DNA of 64,000 nt from assembly GCF_008629685.1 (NCBI RefSeq), contig NZ_VWSF01000002.1, forward strand, positions 62,001 through 126,000, in the 5' to 3' direction. The position numbers and the translations under genes are program-made. This document shows positions 38,801 to 47,987 of this stretch, piece by piece. Source of the DNA: Adhaeribacter rhizoryzae (GTDB taxonomy: Bacteria > Bacteroidota > Bacteroidia > Cytophagales > Hymenobacteraceae). The notes beneath the pieces were generated by a model. The model made no database searches, had not been told where the DNA came from, and saw only the letters and a program-made list of their open reading frames with translations. Every line of letters starts with the position of its first letter. Position 1 is the stretch's first letter.

Positions 38801-40412
38801 GTGGATTGGTCGCGTGCGTCATTCTACCCCGGGGGTAGGTTTAATTTCGCCGCCGCCGCACCACGATATTTACTCGATTGAAGATTTAGCCCAACTAATA
38901 TTTGACCTGAAAAATTCTAATCCAAAATCCCGTATCAACGTGAAATTGGTATCGGAAGCGGGGGTAGGAACAGTAGCAGCCGGGGTAGCAAAAGCTTTCT
39001 CCGATGTGGTACTGATTTCGGGTTACGATGGTGGTACCGGTGCTTCGCCGATTAGCTCGATTAAGCACGCTGGTTTGCCTTGGGAACTTGGTTTAGCCGA
39101 AGCCCACCAGACCTTGGTTCGCAACAAACTACGCAGCCGCATTGTGGTGCAGGCCGATGGTCAGATGAAAACTGGTCGTGACTTAGCCATTGCGGCCTTA
39201 TTAGGTGCGGAAGAGTGGGGCGTAGCTACAGCAGCCCTGGTTACTGCCGGTTGTATTATGATGCGGAAGTGTCATTTAAATACCTGCCCGGTTGGGGTTG
39301 CCACCCAGAACCCGGAATTACGGGCGTTGTTTAGCGGTAAGCCGGAAGATGTGGTTAATTTATTCCACTTCTTGGCCGAAGAATTACGCGAGATAATGGC
39401 TGAATTAGGTTTCCGGACCATTAACGAAATGGTGGGCCAGGTTGACCGCTTGGAAATGCGGAAAGACTTCACCAACTGGAAACATAAGTTAATAGATCTT
39501 TCTGCCGTATTGCATAAAGAACCGGCCGGTCCGGAAGTTGGCATCTATAAGCAAGAAGAGCAGCAGCATGCCTTAGAAGCGGTACTGGACGTGGATTTAA
39601 TTAAATCTGCGCAGCCAGCCCTGGAAAATGTAGAACCTGTATTTGATCAATTTTACATCTCCAACACCGATCGCGCTACGGGCACTATGCTGTCTTACGA
39701 GATTTCGAAGAAGTATAAAGGCGTTGGATTACCGGCCGGTACCATTCACTACAAATTTACCGGCTCTGCCGGACAAAGCTTTGGGGCGTTTGGTGCACCA
39801 GGTATTAAATTTGAACTGGAAGGCGAAGCCAATGACTACTTTGGTAAAGGTTTATCGGGCGGTCAGTTAATCCTGTATCCACCAAAAACCGCTAAGTTTA
39901 AAGCCAGCGAGAATATTATTGCGGGTAACGTAGCGTTTTACGGGGCTACTGCCGGCGAGGCTTACATTCGCGGTCAGGCGGGCGAACGTTTCTGCGTGCG
40001 TAATTCTGGTGCCAAAGCAGTAGTAGAAGGCGTTGGCGACCACGGCTGCGAATATATGACGGGTGGTATTGCGGTAATATTAGGCGAAACCGGACGTAAC
40101 TTTGCGGCAGGTATGAGCGGTGGTATTGCTTATGTATACAACCCCGGCCAACGGTTTCCGCAGCAATGCAACATGGAAATGGTAGAATTTGATGAAATGG
40201 AAGCAGAGGATGTAACCGAACTGAAACGGTTAATCCAAAACCATTTTGATTTTACCGGCAGTGCCGTAGCAGAAGGAATTCTGAATAACTGGGATAATGC
40301 CGTAAGTCATTTTATTAAAGTAATGCCAAGCGATTACAAAAAGGTATTGCTGAAAAGAAGAGAGTTAAAAGAAGTAGGAATCGATAATTTGGAGGCTGTA
40401 GTAAATGGGTAA
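35862..40412 (+). CDS. gltB: glutamate synthase large subunit
   Basis: A 1516-residue GOGAT alpha subunit that makes two glutamates from glutamine and 2-oxoglutarate. After a short propeptide the N-terminal nucleophile is Cys19 (DSCGIGFVAHLKG), starting the class II glutaminase domain (to about 430). The FMN synthase domain (about 830-1200) includes SGYDGGTGASP and the 3Fe-4S Cys set Cys1131, Cys1137 and Cys1142 (CIMMRKCHLNTCPVGVA). The C-terminal GXGXG helix domain (about 1270-1460) contains SGGQLILYPP. All expected elements are present. The end overlaps gltD by 8 bases. Confidence 0.98.
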   Translation: MSDQNNLGLYHPSFEHDSCGIGFVAHLKGRKSHDIVADALHMLARMEHRGACGCETNTGDGAGILIQVPHEFFVDECLKLGIKLPPFSQYGVGLVFFPQDEKLREECRDILNRNIEKLGMQLLGYRKLPTYNGEIGESALKVEPVMEHVFIKRPDLITNPEEFERKLFVLRNYTTRLIRESVALPNINDAFYIATLSYKTIVYKGQFTTAQVRSYFPDLQHKNVVSALAVVHSRFSTNTFPSFRLAQPFRYIAHNGEINTVKGNTNWMGAAEAAFSSKYFSREELDMILPICDPTQSDSANLDNVVELLTLSGRSLPHVMMMLIPEAWDGNNHMSEKKRAFYEYHAALMEPWDGPASISFTDGKIVGATLDRNGLRPSRYLVTSDDKVIMASEAGVLEVDPAKIVKKGRLQPGKMFVADLEQGRIISDEELKDDICSRQPYHEWLKNKIRLKDMPEALGTFHHPSPTALLKHQQAFGYTSEDLKVIIGEMAQTGKEPLGSMGTDTPLAILSDQSQHFSSYFKQLFAQVTNPPIDPIRERMVMSLTSYVGGGLNLLEESPLHCRMVELQQPVLSNKELEKIRFLDQSYFQTKTIYTYFKADGQPGSMEKAIKRICQYAADAVEDGFSIILLSDRSLDSSHAPIPSLLATSAVHHHLMRKGLRGKVGIVVECGDAWEVHHFATLISFGASAVNPYLAFDTIVDMKAKGLIESNAADEKLFYNYIKAINDGLLKVFSKMGISTMQSYQGAQIFEALGISKDVIDKYFTRTVSRIGGLTLDCIAKEALIKHKLAFPDKFVPNPKLEVGGIYQWKRRGEYHLFNPQTIHLLQQATRTNDYGVYKKYSKLVNEQGVKACTLRSLLKFKEGKSIPISEVEPVESIFKRFATGAMSFGSISHEAHTTLAIAMNRIGGKSNSGEGGEDEIRFERKPNGDWERSAIKQVASGRFGVTSYYLANADELQIKMAQGAKPGEGGQLPGHKVDEWIGRVRHSTPGVGLISPPPHHDIYSIEDLAQLIFDLKNSNPKSRINVKLVSEAGVGTVAAGVAKAFSDVVLISGYDGGTGASPISSIKHAGLPWELGLAEAHQTLVRNKLRSRIVVQADGQMKTGRDLAIAALLGAEEWGVATAALVTAGCIMMRKCHLNTCPVGVATQNPELRALFSGKPEDVVNLFHFLAEELREIMAELGFRTINEMVGQVDRLEMRKDFTNWKHKLIDLSAVLHKEPAGPEVGIYKQEEQQHALEAVLDVDLIKSAQPALENVEPVFDQFYISNTDRATGTMLSYEISKKYKGVGLPAGTIHYKFTGSAGQSFGAFGAPGIKFELEGEANDYFGKGLSGGQLILYPPKTAKFKASENIIAGNVAFYGATAGEAYIRGQAGERFCVRNSGAKAVVEGVGDHGCEYMTGGIAVILGETGRNFAAGMSGGIAYVYNPGQRFPQQCNMEMVEFDEMEAEDVTELKRLIQNHFDFTGSAVAEGILNNWDNAVSHFIKVMPSDYKKVLLKRRELKEVGIDNLEAVVNG

Positions 40413-41892
40413 GCCAACAGGATTTTTAGAGTTCGGCCGGGAGTTGCCGAAAAAACGTGATCCGAAATTGCGGATTAACGATTACAATGAACTTTACGAA
40501 GAATTCGGCGAAGAGAAAATAGCCACGCAGGCAGCCCGTTGCATGGATTGCGGCGTACCTTTCTGCCACAGTGGTTGCCCTTTGGGTAATATTATTCCGG
40601 AATTTAACGATGCTGTATACGAGCAAAATTGGGAATTAGCCGCGGAGATTCTTTTTTCTACGAACAACTTTCCGGAATTTACCGGCCGTATTTGCCCGGC
40701 TCCTTGCGAGGCTGCCTGCGTGTTAGGCATTAACAAACCGCCGGTAACCATCGAAGAAATTGAGAAGAGCATTGCCGAAGTTGCTTTTGAAAAAGGTTAC
40801 GTGCGGGCCAAAACCCCAATATTACGTACCGGCAAAAAAGTAGCGGTAGTAGGTTCGGGGCCGGCTGGTTTAGCCGCTGCCGCTCAGTTAAACAGCGCCG
40901 GTCATTCGGTAACGGTATTTGAGCGCGCCGATAAAATTGGTGGCTTGTTACGCTACGGTATTCCGGACTTTAAACTGGAAAAATGGGTAGTAGATCGTCG
41001 GTTAGCGGTGATGGAAGAAGAAGGTGTGGTATTTATGACCAACGCCAACGTAGGTGAAAATATTAAAGTAACCGATATTATGCGTTCTTTCGATGCTGTG
41101 GTTTTAACCGGTGGCTCTACAGTAGCCCGTGATTTAGGTATTCCGGGCCGCGATCTGAAAGGTGTTCATTTTGCGATGGATTTCTTAACGCAGCAAAACG
41201 GCCGCATCAGCGGCAAAGAATTTGCGCCGGAAGAAGAAATCTGGGCAACCGATAAAAACGTGGTAGTTATTGGTGGCGGCGATACCGGCTCCGACTGTGT
41301 AGGTACTTCTAACCGGCACCGGGCTAAATCGGTAACGCAGATTGAAGTATTGGCTAAGCCTCCTGGCGAACGTCATGCTTCTACGCCGTGGCCGAACTGG
41401 CCCATGCAATTACGTACGTCTACTTCGCACGAAGAAGGCTGCGACCGCAACTGGGCTATTGTGACCAAAGAATTTATCGGTGACGAAGAAGGTAAACTCA
41501 AAGCCTTGAAAGTAGCGCAGATGGATTTTTGCAGCGCCAAACCCGGCGAAGCACCTAAATTCCAGGAAGTGCCCGGCACCGAAAAAGAAATTCCTTGTGA
41601 ACTGGCCTTATTGGCAATAGGTTTCGTGCACCCGCAGCACAAAGGCATGATCGAAGAACTGGGCCTGGACCTGGACGAGCGCGGCAACGTAAAATGCAAT
41701 ACCAGCTACCAGACCAGTGTATCCAAAGTATTTGCTGCCGGCGATATGCGCCGCGGACAATCTTTAGTAGTTTGGGCTATTTCAGAAGGTCGTGAAGCTG
41801 CTCGTGAAGTTGATATTTTCCTGATGGGACAAACCAAGCTCGAAGCCAAAGATGTTTCGATGCTGAATACCACCAGTGTTTACGCGATTTAA
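40405..41892 (+). CDS. gltD: glutamate synthase small subunit
   Basis: A 495-residue GOGAT beta subunit that passes NAD(P)H electrons through FAD and two 4Fe-4S clusters to the large subunit. The N-terminal cluster-binding cysteines are in [19 protein letters not shown] and [16 protein letters not shown]. The FAD motif is [17 protein letters not shown], the NAD(P)H motif [13 protein letters not shown] and a C-terminal FAD contact is [18 protein letters not shown]. The start ATG lies within the last codons of gltB (8-base overlap), so translation is coupled. A strong terminator follows. Confidence 0.98.
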   Translation: MGKPTGFLEFGRELPKKRDPKLRINDYNELYEEFGEEKIATQAARCMDCGVPFCHSGCPLGNIIPEFNDAVYEQNWELAAEILFSTNNFPEFTGRICPAPCEAACVLGINKPPVTIEEIEKSIAEVAFEKGYVRAKTPILRTGKKVAVVGSGPAGLAAAAQLNSAGHSVTVFERADKIGGLLRYGIPDFKLEKWVVDRRLAVMEEEGVVFMTNANVGENIKVTDIMRSFDAVVLTGGSTVARDLGIPGRDLKGVHFAMDFLTQQNGRISGKEFAPEEEIWATDKNVVVIGGGDTGSDCVGTSNRHRAKSVTQIEVLAKPPGERHASTPWPNWPMQLRTSTSHEEGCDRNWAIVTKEFIGDEEGKLKALKVAQMDFCSAKPGEAPKFQEVPGTEKEIPCELALLAIGFVHPQHKGMIEELGLDLDERGNVKCNTSYQTSVSKVFAAGDMRRGQSLVVWAISEGREAAREVDIFLMGQTKLEAKDVSMLNTTSVYAI

Positions 41893-41913
41893 GTAAGACA
41901 AATATTATTAAGT

Positions 41914-41948
41914 AAAAAGCTTCCGGAATTTTCCGGAAGCTTTTTTGT
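41914..41948 (+). terminator. terminator of gltBD
   Basis: aaaagcttccggaa with its complement forms a tight hairpin followed by a T-run, 22 bases after the gltD stop. Confidence 0.92.
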
Positions 41949-42093
41949 TTTAGTGGGGAATTCCCTGAATGATGCTCTACTGTAGCGAAACTAATATTGT
42001 GCTTGCCAGTTTTTATTGTTTTCTTTCACTCGCATAGGCGTTCTTGCCGGAACCTAACTTGTCGCTTGTATCGATTAAACAGTTGGTGGTATA

Positions 42094-42222
42094 TGTCTCG
42101 GGCGTCCTCGCCCGTGTCTTCTTCTTGCGGCCTCTGGCCACTATTATTAATGAAGAATATTTTAATTGTTTATAGCGGCCAGAGGCCGCAAGGAATAATC
42201 ACCAGCGAGGACGCTGGCGATA
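42094..42222. repeat. palindromic intergenic element, copy B (3' of clpP)
   Basis: The inner arms ttgcggcctctggcc (42125-42139) and their exact complement (42177-42191) are enclosed by imperfect outer arms around gggcgtcctcgcccgtg and caccagcgaggacgctgg. Both arms and the AT-rich centre align with copy A at 14573-14692. It starts about 20 bases beyond the clpP stop. The rest of 41949-42241 shows no gene. Confidence 0.8.
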
Positions 42223-42241
42223 GAGAAAAATCTAACCATTT

Positions 42242-42919
42242 TCATCGCAGCAGCACTTCATCTATTAACCCGTATGCTTTTGCTTCTTCGGCTTTAAGCC
42301 AATAATCCCGGTCAGAGTTTTCGTGTACTTCCTGGTAGCTTTTCCCACTGTGGTGGGCAATAATTTCGTATAATTCTTTTTTAATTTTTAATATTTCGCG
42401 GGTAGAAATTTCTATATCTGAAGCCTGACCTTGCGCGCCACCTAAGGGCTGGTGAATCATGACGCGAGCGTGGGGCAAGGCCGAGCGTTTGTTGGCTGCA
42501 CCGCCGCATAACAACACGGCCCCCATCGAAAGAGCTACTCCGGTACAAATTGTAGCTACGTCGGGTTTAATAAATTGCATGGTATCGTAAATACCTAAAC
42601 CCGCGTAAACTGATCCGCCCGGACTGTTGATGTACAGCAAAATATCTTTTTTAGGATCTACTGATTCCAGGAAAAGCAACTGAGCCACAATAATATTAGC
42701 AATATTATCATCTACAGCCGTACCCAGAAAAACAATCCGGTCAGCCATCAGCCGGGAGAAAACATCTACTTCCCGGAAATTTACCGGCCGTTCTTCAATT
42801 ACCGAGCGGGTCATGTTTTCGATGTAGTTAATATATTTATCTACGGCCAGGGTATTCTGGTTTAAGCCTTGTACCGCAAATTTTCTGAATTCATTTTGGT
42901 TATATCCGGAGGTAAACAT
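42242..42919 (-). CDS. clpP: ClpP, ATP-dependent Clp protease proteolytic subunit
   Basis: A 225-residue S14 serine peptidase that forms the tetradecameric chamber fed by ClpX or ClpA/C. The catalytic triad is present: Ser131 ([10 protein letters not shown]), His156 ([11 protein letters not shown]) and Asp205 (NSDRDYWL). The [19 protein letters not shown] handle region is intact. The N-terminus is about 30 residues longer than the E. coli protein and is probably processed, as is known for ClpP. Neither clpX nor tig is adjacent. The palindromic element (copy B) lies immediately 3'. Confidence 0.96.
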   Translation of the reverse strand: MFTSGYNQNEFRKFAVQGLNQNTLAVDKYINYIENMTRSVIEERPVNFREVDVFSRLMADRIVFLGTAVDDNIANIIVAQLLFLESVDPKKDILLYINSPGGSVYAGLGIYDTMQFIKPDVATICTGVALSMGAVLLCGGAANKRSALPHARVMIHQPLGGAQGQASDIEISTREILKIKKELYEIIAHHSGKSYQEVHENSDRDYWLKAEEAKAYGLIDEVLLR

Positions 42920-43136
42920 AGGGTTCTGTTGTTTATGGGGTTATAAAAAAGACATGAAAATTCCAGTCGACTTTAAAAAGCCGATTGAAGCGTTTAAAGT
43001 GAAGTAAAAATCTAGATTAGGTTTATTCTAAATATTGCCGCCGGCTAATTGGGATTTCTGATGTCGCAACTTTCCTTTGTTAGCGGGCGCTTAAGAAATG
43101 AGCAAAGAAAAATAACTGGTAAATAAAGCAGGCAAC

Positions 43137-43358
43137 TTAAGTAGAAAATAACCGGGTATGAATGGCTTTTAATTCTTGCCGGAGTTGTTGCCGTCCGGCA
43201 TCCTGAATAGCCCGGTAGGCAAGTTGTTGAAGCTGAAATTTTTGTTTAAAATATTCGTCCCACAAAAGCCTTATTTCAAGCTCCTGGCTTTCTTCTTCTG
43301 GTAAACTGCCGTTCACAAAAGCTTCCAGTGTTTTTATTTCTTCTAAAGCTGGTCGCAT
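43137..43358 (-). CDS. small acidic helical protein, possible partner of the adjacent sigma factor
   Basis: A 73-residue cytosolic protein, mostly helical and charged (EEIKTLEAFVNGSLPEEESQ, then ELEIRLLWDEYFKQKF). It resembles the N-terminal helical part of Bacteroidota anti-sigma or cytoplasmic sensor proteins, where a helix is followed by a GxLPEEE-type turn, but it has no zinc ligands and no membrane segment. It lies 79 bases downstream of, and on the same strand as, a sigma factor gene, so the pair is probably co-transcribed. A regulatory role is inference from context. Confidence 0.6.
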   Translation of the reverse strand: MRPALEEIKTLEAFVNGSLPEEESQELEIRLLWDEYFKQKFQLQQLAYRAIQDAGRQQLRQELKAIHTRLFST

Positions 43359-43437
43359 AAAATAAAAATTTAAGTATTTACAAAAATTAATCTAATAGAG
43401 CTTAGAGCGGTTCTAATCAAAAGCACAAATATTTACC

Positions 43438-44004
43438 TTACCGGAAATCGTTAATAGTAAAGTTGGCTAAAGATTGGCGGAGACGTTCCAGGCATTTAAA
43501 TTTTTGTACGGTAGCAGTATGCACATTGCGGTACGCGTGTTGAGCCGCAATTTGGGGCATGTTGTGGCCGAAATAATAAAAGGAGACTAATATTTCCTGG
43601 CACTTTTTACCCAACTGTGCTACAAACGTACCCAAATCAAGGTTAGTTTGTTCGGATGCAATCGTGGGTTCTTCCCAATTTGGGCTGGTTTGGGTCAGGA
43701 ATATTCTGGCTTGGCGCTGCCGCTTTTCCAGCTCCTGGTGCCATTTATTTTTGCAGATAGCTAGTAAATAGGTGGTGGCCGATGCTGTTAATACCAGTTG
43801 CTCGTGCATTACTTTTTCGTAAAACAGAATAATAGCTTCCTGTAATAAATCCTGCGCATCTTCTGGGGTGCCGTTGTGCTGTTTTACAAAGTGTAGCACC
43901 ATGGGGTAAGTTTGCGCATACACACGGGTTAAAGTTTTTTCCCGGTCTGTGATAAAGGAATGGCGCCAGTCTGTAGCCATTACCGGGCTTGTTAAAGTCT
44001 GCAT
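43438..44004 (-). CDS. sigma-70 family (ECF-type) RNA polymerase sigma factor
   Basis: A 188-residue sigma factor with region 2 at about residues 25-95 (GTPEDAQDLLQEAIILFYEK is the region 2.2 signature) and region 4 at about 125-180 (CQEILVSFYYFGHNMPQIAA, a helix-turn-helix followed by ATVQKFKCLERLRQ). Regions 1 and 3 are absent, as in ECF sigmas. No FecR-type anti-sigma gene is adjacent; a 73-residue protein gene follows instead. Upstream lies a DUF4249/TonB-receptor pair on the same strand, but a repeat-filled gap of 324 bases separates them. The regulon is unknown. Confidence 0.87.
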   Translation of the reverse strand: MQTLTSPVMATDWRHSFITDREKTLTRVYAQTYPMVLHFVKQHNGTPEDAQDLLQEAIILFYEKVMHEQLVLTASATTYLLAICKNKWHQELEKRQRQARIFLTQTSPNWEEPTIASEQTNLDLGTFVAQLGKKCQEILVSFYYFGHNMPQIAAQHAYRNVHTATVQKFKCLERLRQSLANFTINDFR

Positions 44005-44162
44005 AGGCTTTTTAGGTTAATCCGGTTTCTGAAAGAATATCACCCTAATTTCTTAAATTATTTTTAAGGAATATTACTTTGTGCCTTTTAATAGCAAAGG
44101 ATTTATACCAAGTAGTATGAATAATCTTCCATAACTGAAAACTTAAATTATTCTATCCTTGC

Positions 44163-44290
44163 CTGTCATTCCGGAGGAATCTTCTGCATAGGAAGCATTA
44201 CAGGTAAATTCAAGACTAAGTTTATCACCTGTTTATCCAACTTATGCAGAAGATTCTTTTGAAATTCTGCGAATTCTCCTGAATGACGGG
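44163..44290. repeat. long palindromic element of the TGTCATTC..GGAGGAA family
   Basis: ctgtcattccggaggaatct with cttctgcat (44163-44191) faces atgcagaagatt and ctcctgaatgac (44243-44288) in inverted orientation. It matches the element at 24018-24076 at its tips but has a longer middle. It occupies the gap (44005-44328) between the sigma factor and DUF4249 genes; no gene was seen there. Confidence 0.65.
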
Positions 44291-44328
44291 TAGAGGAAGC
44301 TATTTGCTACGCTATTAAGACCGGGATA

Positions 44329-45150
44329 TTACTTCAGAATAATCTTTTTTCGGTCGTAAACCAGGTTGGTGAAAACGCCATAGCCACCTTGTACGGTAGA
44401 TATGACGGTAGCGGGTTGAGCAAAAGGATTGCCATTGGCATCGCGGGCGCCTTCCACGGAGTTAAAGAAATCATAATAAGGTTTTTCGAGGTGGTAAAGC
44501 GATACAAACACCGTGTCGTCTTTTTCGAAGTCGTAGCCGGTGCCGAACGCAGAAAGTTTGCCGTTGCTGAGGTTATCGTCGGCGGTATAATCTATCTCGG
44601 CCCGATTGTTTACGCTATCGCGCTGTACACTAAAAAAATAATAATTAGCAGTATTACCCGGGTCGGAATATTTTGCTACCAGAAAAGCTTTTTTGCGGTC
44701 GTTGTAAGTATATTCAACGGTATCGAGGAGTACTACGGGTAAAACGGTGGTGGTGCCGGTGAGCTTGCGGCCCTGGTTATCGGTTATTTGCAAGCTATAG
44801 GTATCGCCGGGTTTGCCTGCCATAACGGTAGGAGAAACGTGGGTATAATATTTACGGGTAAACTTGTCGTAAAAAGGCGCATAACGTAAGGTATCGGGCT
44901 GGCCTTTGTAAAAAATAATAACCGTGGCTTCTTTAACCAGCGGAATTTCCGGAGCGGCCAGGTAATTGGTGCTTTCGGTTAAAGTTAAGCGGTAAGGCTG
45001 GCCGGGCTCCAGGTAACATTCGGCTACCAGTTGCGATGCCATAACCGGTAAATCTACTTCAAAGTTTTTTTCCATGTTACAGCCGTACGGCAGCACCGAT
45101 AAGGCCAGAAGTAAACAGAAAATATAATATTTGGAACGAAACAAACGCAT
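44329..45150 (-). CDS. DUF4249 family lipoprotein
   Basis: A 273-residue protein with a lipoprotein signal (LLALSVLPYGC, Cys about residue 24) and the DUF4249 layout: an N-terminal beta-sandwich with VDLPVMASQLVAECYLEPGQ and YRLTLTES, then a second domain with NTANYYFFSVQRDS and a C-terminal GGYGVFTNLVYD. It overlaps the TonB-receptor gene by one base (TGATG), so the two are translationally coupled. DUF4249 proteins regularly accompany such receptors in Bacteroidota and may play a SusD-like surface role, which is inference. Confidence 0.9.
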   Translation of the reverse strand: MRLFRSKYYIFCLLLALSVLPYGCNMEKNFEVDLPVMASQLVAECYLEPGQPYRLTLTESTNYLAAPEIPLVKEATVIIFYKGQPDTLRYAPFYDKFTRKYYTHVSPTVMAGKPGDTYSLQITDNQGRKLTGTTTVLPVVLLDTVEYTYNDRKKAFLVAKYSDPGNTANYYFFSVQRDSVNNRAEIDYTADDNLSNGKLSAFGTGYDFEKDDTVFVSLYHLEKPYYDFFNSVEGARDANGNPFAQPATVISTVQGGYGVFTNLVYDRKKIILK

Positions 45151-47507
45151 CAGAATTTAAAATTATAAGTAACCGACGGAATAACCGGGAACAAAGAAAC
45201 CTGCCGGCCCCGGAAGCCAATGGTTAATTCGTCGGATTGGTCTTTTAGCTGTTCGAAATACACAAAATACGGATTGCGGCGGTTGTAGGCATTGTAAACA
45301 CTAAAGGTCAGGTCCGATTCGCCGCGCTTGGGCCGCAACTTGTAAACCAAGCCCAAATCTAACCGGTGATAAGCCGCTTGGCGGTAAGCATTGCGTTCGG
45401 TGTAAATAGGTACAAAAGATTCGTTGTTGCCGGTTTGGCCTTGTAATATAATGCGCGAAACGGGCACCGAAAAAGCATTGCCGGTGCCGTAAACCCAGGT
45501 GCCGGTCAGGTGGAGGCGGGGGCTGAGTTGGTGCAAGCCTACAATGCTAATGTCGTGGCGACGGTCGTAGCGGTTCGGAAACCAGCGGCCTTCGTTTATT
45601 TCGGCAAACTGCCGGTAGGTCCAGGAAAGGGTGTAACCAACCCAGCCGGTGGTGCGGCCTTCTTTTTTCTCCAGGTATATTTCGTTGCCGTAACTGCGGC
45701 CCCGCCCGAATAAAAATTCCTGATCCAGGTTATTGTTTACAAATAATTGCGCCCCATTGCGGAAATCTACCTGGTTGGCCATCCATTTGTAATATACTTC
45801 GTTCGTGATTAAATATTTGCCTTTGCCAGCTAATTGGCTAATACCCAGCGCTACCTGCTGCGAGCGTTGCGGCCGCACCGTATTGTTAGACGGGTACCAA
45901 ATATCGGTAGGCAGCGAAGCGCCCGAATTAGAAACCAAATGAATATATTGCAGCATGCGGGTATAACTGCCTTTAAGCGAAGTATTTTCTGATAAAGCAT
46001 AGCGGGCTGATACCCGCGGTTCCAGGCCGTTAAAATTGCTTTTGCCGTTGGTAAAGCCTGAAAACCGCAAGCCATAATTTAAGGTAAAGTTAGGAGTGGG
46101 GTTATAATCATCGGCGGCATAAACGCCGTATTCTACGCCGGTAAACGAAGAACCCGAACTAAAGGCAATGGTGTTATCTTCGGAGCCGGCTTTTAAACGA
46201 CCCACATCAAAAGTATGCTTAACGGCCTGCACGCCAAATTTAAAGCTGTGGGCATTGCCGGGTACGTAATCAAAATCTGACTTAAAGCTTAAATCTTTTA
46301 TGTTGGAGGTAAGATCAAAGCTAAAGCCTTCGAGGCTGTTTTTAATATTGTAGCGGTAACTCGAAGCGGTAACGGAAGTATTGGCAAATAACCGGGGGTT
46401 GAAAATGTGATTCCAGCGCAAGGTGCCGGCCCGGTTACCCCAGTTAAAATCGAAATTAAAGCCGCTGTTCCGGAAGCCAATCAAATCGTCGCCGAGGTAG
46501 CCGCTCAGGTACAAACGGTCGTTTGGGCCAATATCGTAATTTACCTTTGCGTTCAGGTCGTAGAAATAATACCCCGGAATAGGGTTGTACTCGGGGTTGT
46601 CTTTGTTTATTTTATTTACCAACCCCGTAAAAACATCTACATAAGTGCGCCGGCCCGAAATAATAAAAGAGCCTTTGTTTTTCTTGAGGGGGCCTTCGAG
46701 GGTGAGGCGGGAGGCAATTAGCCCCAAGCCACCGCTGGCGGCAAAGCGTTTGTTGTTACCTTCTTTTAGCTTAACATCTACCACCGACGACAAGCGGCCG
46801 CCAAACTGCGCCGGGAAACCGCCTTTGTACAAATCGACGCTGCGCACCGCATCTGAATTAAAAATACTGAAAAACCCAAACAGGTGCGACGCGTTGTAAA
46901 CGGTAGCTTCGTCGAGTAAAAATAAGTTCTGGTCGGGGCCGCCGCCGCGCACGTACAAACCCGCGCTGCCTTCGCCGCCCGATTGGATGCCGGGCTTCAA
47001 CTGCAAAGTTTTTAAAATATCTACTTCGCCAAACAGGGCCGGCAGTAGTTTGGCTTCCCGTACCGATAACTGGTCCACGCTCATTTGAGAGGTTTTTAGT
47101 TTCTCCTGCAAGCTACCCGCTTCTATTAATACCTCGCCGAGTTCCTGCGCCGTAACTGGTAATTCAATATTTAGTTTGGTGTTTTGGGTAACGGTAATTT
47201 CGCGCCGCTGGGTTTGGTAACCAATATAAGAATATACCACCGTATGGGTGCCGGGCGGAACCGATAAACTGTAAAAGCCATAGGTGTTGGTACTGGTACC
47301 GGACTGTAAAGCCGGAATCTGCACGGCCACGCCTACCAAATTTTCGCCGCTAACGCCGGCCCGTACGGTACCGCTAATGGTAATTTTACTTTGGGAAAAA
47401 GTATAATTTGGTATACAACTTAAAAACAATATTGCCCACAGGAACACCTTGAAAGTTAGAACGGGTAATTTAAAAGGGATATTTATGTAAAATTTGCCGG
47501 TAACCAA
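45150..47507 (-). CDS. TonB-dependent receptor paired with a DUF4249 lipoprotein
   Basis: A 785-residue outer-membrane receptor: signal anchor (about 20-40, FLWAILFLSCIPNYTFSQ), CarboxypepD_reg-like domain (about 42-125, GTSTNTYGFYSLSVPPGTHT), plug (about 150-240, with VDILKTLQLKPGIQSGGEGS, GLYVRGGGPDQNLFLLDEA and DLYKGGFPAQFGGRLSSVVD), then the barrel ending VIPSVTYNFKF. The ligand is unknown. The frame has no ATG between the upstream stop and the signal peptide; TTG at 47507 is the best start. It is followed with one-base overlap by the DUF4249 gene, forming a two-gene operon. Confidence 0.92.
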   Translation of the reverse strand: MVTGKFYINIPFKLPVLTFKVFLWAILFLSCIPNYTFSQSKITISGTVRAGVSGENLVGVAVQIPALQSGTSTNTYGFYSLSVPPGTHTVVYSYIGYQTQRREITVTQNTKLNIELPVTAQELGEVLIEAGSLQEKLKTSQMSVDQLSVREAKLLPALFGEVDILKTLQLKPGIQSGGEGSAGLYVRGGGPDQNLFLLDEATVYNASHLFGFFSIFNSDAVRSVDLYKGGFPAQFGGRLSSVVDVKLKEGNNKRFAASGGLGLIASRLTLEGPLKKNKGSFIISGRRTYVDVFTGLVNKINKDNPEYNPIPGYYFYDLNAKVNYDIGPNDRLYLSGYLGDDLIGFRNSGFNFDFNWGNRAGTLRWNHIFNPRLFANTSVTASSYRYNIKNSLEGFSFDLTSNIKDLSFKSDFDYVPGNAHSFKFGVQAVKHTFDVGRLKAGSEDNTIAFSSGSSFTGVEYGVYAADDYNPTPNFTLNYGLRFSGFTNGKSNFNGLEPRVSARYALSENTSLKGSYTRMLQYIHLVSNSGASLPTDIWYPSNNTVRPQRSQQVALGISQLAGKGKYLITNEVYYKWMANQVDFRNGAQLFVNNNLDQEFLFGRGRSYGNEIYLEKKEGRTTGWVGYTLSWTYRQFAEINEGRWFPNRYDRRHDISIVGLHQLSPRLHLTGTWVYGTGNAFSVPVSRIILQGQTGNNESFVPIYTERNAYRQAAYHRLDLGLVYKLRPKRGESDLTFSVYNAYNRRNPYFVYFEQLKDQSDELTIGFRGRQVSLFPVIPSVTYNFKF

Positions 47508-47987
47508 GGGAGTTAATATTTGTGCCTGTACTAATCAGATAAATAACGCCCGAAGGTACAATATGTTTTGAGGAATTTTGCCGGCAATGCGCTTTACTGA
47601 AACAGCAAATATTACTTTACGGTTAAGTATCAAATCACCTCCTCACTCTTTAGCCAAGGAGGGGAACCGAGCTGATGAATAAGTAGCGGTTTTTCTGAGA
47701 AATTAGGGCACTGTTTATGATGTTAGCCAACAGTAACGCGTGAAATATTGATCTTTACTCTATTAATTATTTACTACTTTTACTTTTAATACCTCTCACT
47801 TTTATTCCTTCTTTTTTTACTGCTTTTCACTGGTTTAACCGCCGGCCTGTAATTTGTAGGAGTTCTTTTCTTCGCTGCGTATTTCAGCTAAAAATCAGCT
47901 AGAAGTTCTATTAACCACCAACCCGTAATATTTAAGAAAGGATTATTTCGAACCTAATGAGAAATCAATTACAACCGAAATCACCAA
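47508..47987. other. intergenic region, no gene seen
   Basis: About 480 bases upstream of the TonB-receptor gene. No coding frame is supported. An isolated cctcctcactctttagccaaggaggg stretch near 47638 may be another repeat half. The right end runs into the inverted repeat at 47988. The sequence ccaaccc followed by gtaatatttaagaaagga (near 47920) partly resembles the start of that repeat. Confidence 0.5.
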
